Below are positions 61,879-64,000 of a stretch of DNA of 64,000 nucleotides, in pieces. The stretch lies in the NCBI GenBank assembly GCA_965221075.1, contig OZ244865.1, forward strand, positions 1,240,001 through 1,304,000, read 5' to 3'. Below the pieces are notes generated by a model, which saw only the letters and a list, made by a program, of their open reading frames with translations, had not been told where the DNA came from and did not search any database. Position 1 is the first letter of the stretch. Each line of letters starts with the position of its first letter. The position numbers were made by a program, and so were the translations under genes. The DNA is from UBA2970 sp965221075 (GTDB lineage Bacteria; Verrucomicrobiota; Verrucomicrobiia; Limisphaerales; AAA164-E04).

Positions 61879-64000
61879 ATGGGGTTTCGAAACACGCTCA
61901 ATCTTCCCAGGACCGAGTTTCCGATGCGGGCCTCCCTGGTGCAGCGGGAGCCCGAGAGGCTGGCCCGGTGGGAGGAGTCGGATCTCTACGGGCGCATCCG
62001 CAGGGCGCGGCGGGGCCGGACCCGCTTCGTGCTGCACGACGGTCCCCCCTTCGCCAACGGCGACGTGCATGTGGGCACGGCCCTCAACAAGATCCTAAAG
62101 GACATCGTGATCCGCTACCGCACCCTGATCGGGGAGGACGCCCCCTACGTGCCCGGGTGGGACTGCCACGGCCTCCCGATCGAGTTCAAGGTGACCCAGG
62201 AACTGCGCCGGCAGGACCGGGAGGAGCTGGAGCCGGCCCGGATCCGGCGGGCCTGCCAGGAGTACGCGCAGCGCTACATCGGCATCCAGCGCGACCAGTT
62301 CCGCCGCCTGGGAGTCCTGGGAGACTGGAAGGATCCCTACCTGACCATGGACCGGTCCTACGAGGCCGAGGAGCTGCGCCAGTTCGCCGACCTGGTGGAA
62401 GCGGGATACGTCTACCGCGGCAAGAAGCCGGTCTACTGGAGCATTCCCTGCCGCACCGCCCTGGCCGAGGCCGAGGTGGAGTACAGGGACCACGTCTGCC
62501 AGAGCATCTACGTGAAGCTGCCCGTCGTGGACGCTCCGGGCACGTTCCTGCTGATCTGGACCACCACTCCCTGGACCCTTCCGGCCAACCTGGCGGTCGC
62601 CTACCATCCCCGTCTCGACTACGCGCAGGTCCGGGCCGGCTCGGAGACCTACCTGGTCTGCGTCAGCCTCCTGGACGGGCTGGCGGAGAAGCTCGGATGG
62701 GAGGACTTCGAGATCCTGCGCACGCTGGAGGGCTCCCAGCTGGACCAGATCGTCTACCGCCATCCCTTCTGCCGGCGCACCGGCCGTCTTCACGAGGCCG
62801 GCTTCGTGGAGGATTCGGTGGGGACCGGCTTCGTCCACATCGCTCCGGGGCACGGCCTGGAGGACTACCTGCTGGGGAGGGAGAAGGGGCTTCCGATCTA
62901 CTCCCCGGTGGACGACCAGGGCCGCCTGGCCCCCACGGGGGATCTCCCCACCGAAGAGCAGTTCGGGGAGCCGCTGGCGGGCGCCTCGGTGCTGGAGAGG
63001 GGAGGAAGCAGCGAGGCCAGCCGCTCGGTGGTCGATGTCCTCGAGGCCGGGGGGCACCTGCTCCACGCCGAGGAGTACCGGCACAGCTATCCGCACTGCT
63101 GGCGCAGCAAGACGCCGGTGGTCTTCCGGGCCATGGACCAGTGGTTCTTCCGGCTGGAGCACCGGGACTTCCGCAGCCGGGCCCTGGAGGAGATCGGCAG
63201 GGTGCGGTGGATCCCCGGATGGGGGCGCAACCGGATCGAGGGGGCGGTGCGCACGCGTCCCGACTGGTGCATCTCGAGGCAGCGGACCTGGGGGGTGCCC
63301 ATCCCGGCGTTCCACGGCCCCGGCGGCGAGCCCATCCTCGATCCCGGAGTGATCCGCAGGACCGCCGACCTGGTGGAGAAGCACGGCTCCAGCGTCTGGT
63401 TCGAGACCGGGGACCAGGACCTGTGGAAGCAGGTCCGCCCTCCGGACTGGCAGGGGCCGGAGGCGGCCCGCAAGTCCATGGACACCCTGGACGTGTGGAT
63501 TGACTCGGGATCCTCCTCCCGGGCGGTGATAGCCAGGGACGGCAGGATCCGGGGACGGGAAGGGGAGCCGAGGGAGGCTTTCCAGGCCCATCTCTACCTG
63601 GAGGGCAGCGACCAGCACCGCGGCTGGTTCCAGTCCTCGCTCCTGCTCTCGCTCGCGGGCAACGGGGCGGCCCCCTTCGAATCGGTGCTCACCCACGGCT
63701 TCATGGTGGACGAGGATCGGGAGAAGATCTCCAAGAGCGGTCAGAAGCGCAAGCCGCAGACCTCGGCCTCCTACGTGGAGGAGTACGGAGCCGACATCCT
63801 CCGCCTGTGGGTGGCTTCGCAGGACTTCCGCAACGATATCGTGGTGAGCTCCGAGCGGATCCGGAAGGTGGGCGAGGCCTACCGGGGGATCCGCAACGCC
63901 CTGCGCTACCAGCTCTCCAACCTCTACGACTTCGATCCCGGGCGGGACCTTGTCCCCCAGGAGGATCTGGAGCGCATCGACCGATGGATCCTGTGGCGGA
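61879..64000 (+). CDS. ileS: Isoleucyl-tRNA synthetase (3' part outside window)
   Basis: The first 707 codons are present. The ATP-site motif is HVGT in NGDVHVGTALNKILKD (residues 60-75) instead of the common HIGH, a form seen in Verrucomicrobiota. The isoleucine-site stretch GWDCHGLPIEFKV lies near 93. The editing (CP1) domain has LIWTTTPWTLPANLAV near 229, with the Thr-rich strand, then GTGFVHIAPGHG near 315. The class I KMSKS loop is EKISKSGQ near 614. The ATG at 61879 is preceded by a clear promoter. The anticodon-binding part lies beyond the window. Confidence 0.95.
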   Translation, partial: MGFRNTLNLPRTEFPMRASLVQREPERLARWEESDLYGRIRRARRGRTRFVLHDGPPFANGDVHVGTALNKILKDIVIRYRTLIGEDAPYVPGWDCHGLPIEFKVTQELRRQDREELEPARIRRACQEYAQRYIGIQRDQFRRLGVLGDWKDPYLTMDRSYEAEELRQFADLVEAGYVYRGKKPVYWSIPCRTALAEAEVEYRDHVCQSIYVKLPVVDAPGTFLLIWTTTPWTLPANLAVAYHPRLDYAQVRAGSETYLVCVSLLDGLAEKLGWEDFEILRTLEGSQLDQIVYRHPFCRRTGRLHEAGFVEDSVGTGFVHIAPGHGLEDYLLGREKGLPIYSPVDDQGRLAPTGDLPTEEQFGEPLAGASVLERGGSSEASRSVVDVLEAGGHLLHAEEYRHSYPHCWRSKTPVVFRAMDQWFFRLEHRDFRSRALEEIGRVRWIPGWGRNRIEGAVRTRPDWCISRQRTWGVPIPAFHGPGGEPILDPGVIRRTADLVEKHGSSVWFETGDQDLWKQVRPPDWQGPEAARKSMDTLDVWIDSGSSSRAVIARDGRIRGREGEPREAFQAHLYLEGSDQHRGWFQSSLLLSLAGNGAAPFESVLTHGFMVDEDREKISKSGQKRKPQTSASYVEEYGADILRLWVASQDFRNDIVVSSERIRKVGEAYRGIRNALRYQLSNLYDFDPGRDLVPQEDLERIDRWILWR

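Overview
The window looks like a chromosomal segment of a GC-rich Verrucomicrobiota bacterium (class not resolved). The markers are PVC-superphylum families: a type IV-like prepilin with an FTLIELLVVIAIIAIL start, DUF1549/DUF1553 and DUF1501 proteins, a DUF6797 cytochrome, a membrane-bound-dehydrogenase/HEAT/cytochrome protein, CxxCH-bearing PSCyt-type domains and four secreted sulfatases. Ordinary housekeeping genes (hisI, rnhB, mutM, ileS, two tRNAs) lie among them.

Layout. 0-9 kb: a truncated membrane protein at the left edge, then a same-strand group for peptide use (dipeptidyl peptidase III, OPT-family transporter), a DUF819 membrane protein and a membrane-fused spermidine-synthase-like protein. 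9.5-14.2 kb: a MATE exporter, a Tat-exported Gfo/Idh/MocA oxidoreductase and a two-cytochrome/SUMF1-like fusion, all on the minus strand. 14.3-14.9 kb: hisI.

15-28.9 kb is an accessory island whose codon use differs from the flanks (more GGC/CGC/GCG, less GGG/CGG). It holds three copies of a ~445-bp terminal-inverted-repeat element (15081-15526, 16929-17377, 17629-18073), an HTH-ImmA/IrrE regulator, and a 5' remnant of a fic gene cut off by one element. It also holds a minus-strand defence operon: SNF2-type helicase with DUF3883, a Phd/PIN toxin-antitoxin pair, a DUF1156 DNA methyltransferase, and a HEPN-DUF499 AAA+ ATPase. The toxin-antitoxin genes are stitched into the operon by overlapping reading frames and appear to have their own promoter/operator. 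Initiator tRNA-fMet lies just right of the island.

29.2-39.1 kb: HEAT/cytochrome dehydrogenase, rnhB, mutM, tRNA-Asn, an aldehyde dehydrogenase, a PQQ-type beta-propeller protein and a sulfatase. 39.8-45.6 kb: a three-module secreted protein flanked on both sides by relics of an IS630-type transposase C-terminus, a prepilin, and a sulfatase. 46.8-49.8 kb: a coiled-coil membrane protein and a MoxR ATPase. 50-57 kb: a tightly packed operon of a sugar-type binding protein, DUF1549/DUF1553 cytochrome, DUF1501 protein and sulfatase. 57.3-61.4 kb: a DUF6797 cytochrome converging on a fourth sulfatase. 61.9 kb to the end: ileS, truncated by the window.

The core chromosome thus reads as a polysaccharide/peptide-degrading life style with periplasmic redox proteins, interrupted by one transferred anti-invader island. 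A recurring promoter shape, TTGACN - 17/18 bp - TAGNNT, is seen upstream of several host genes.
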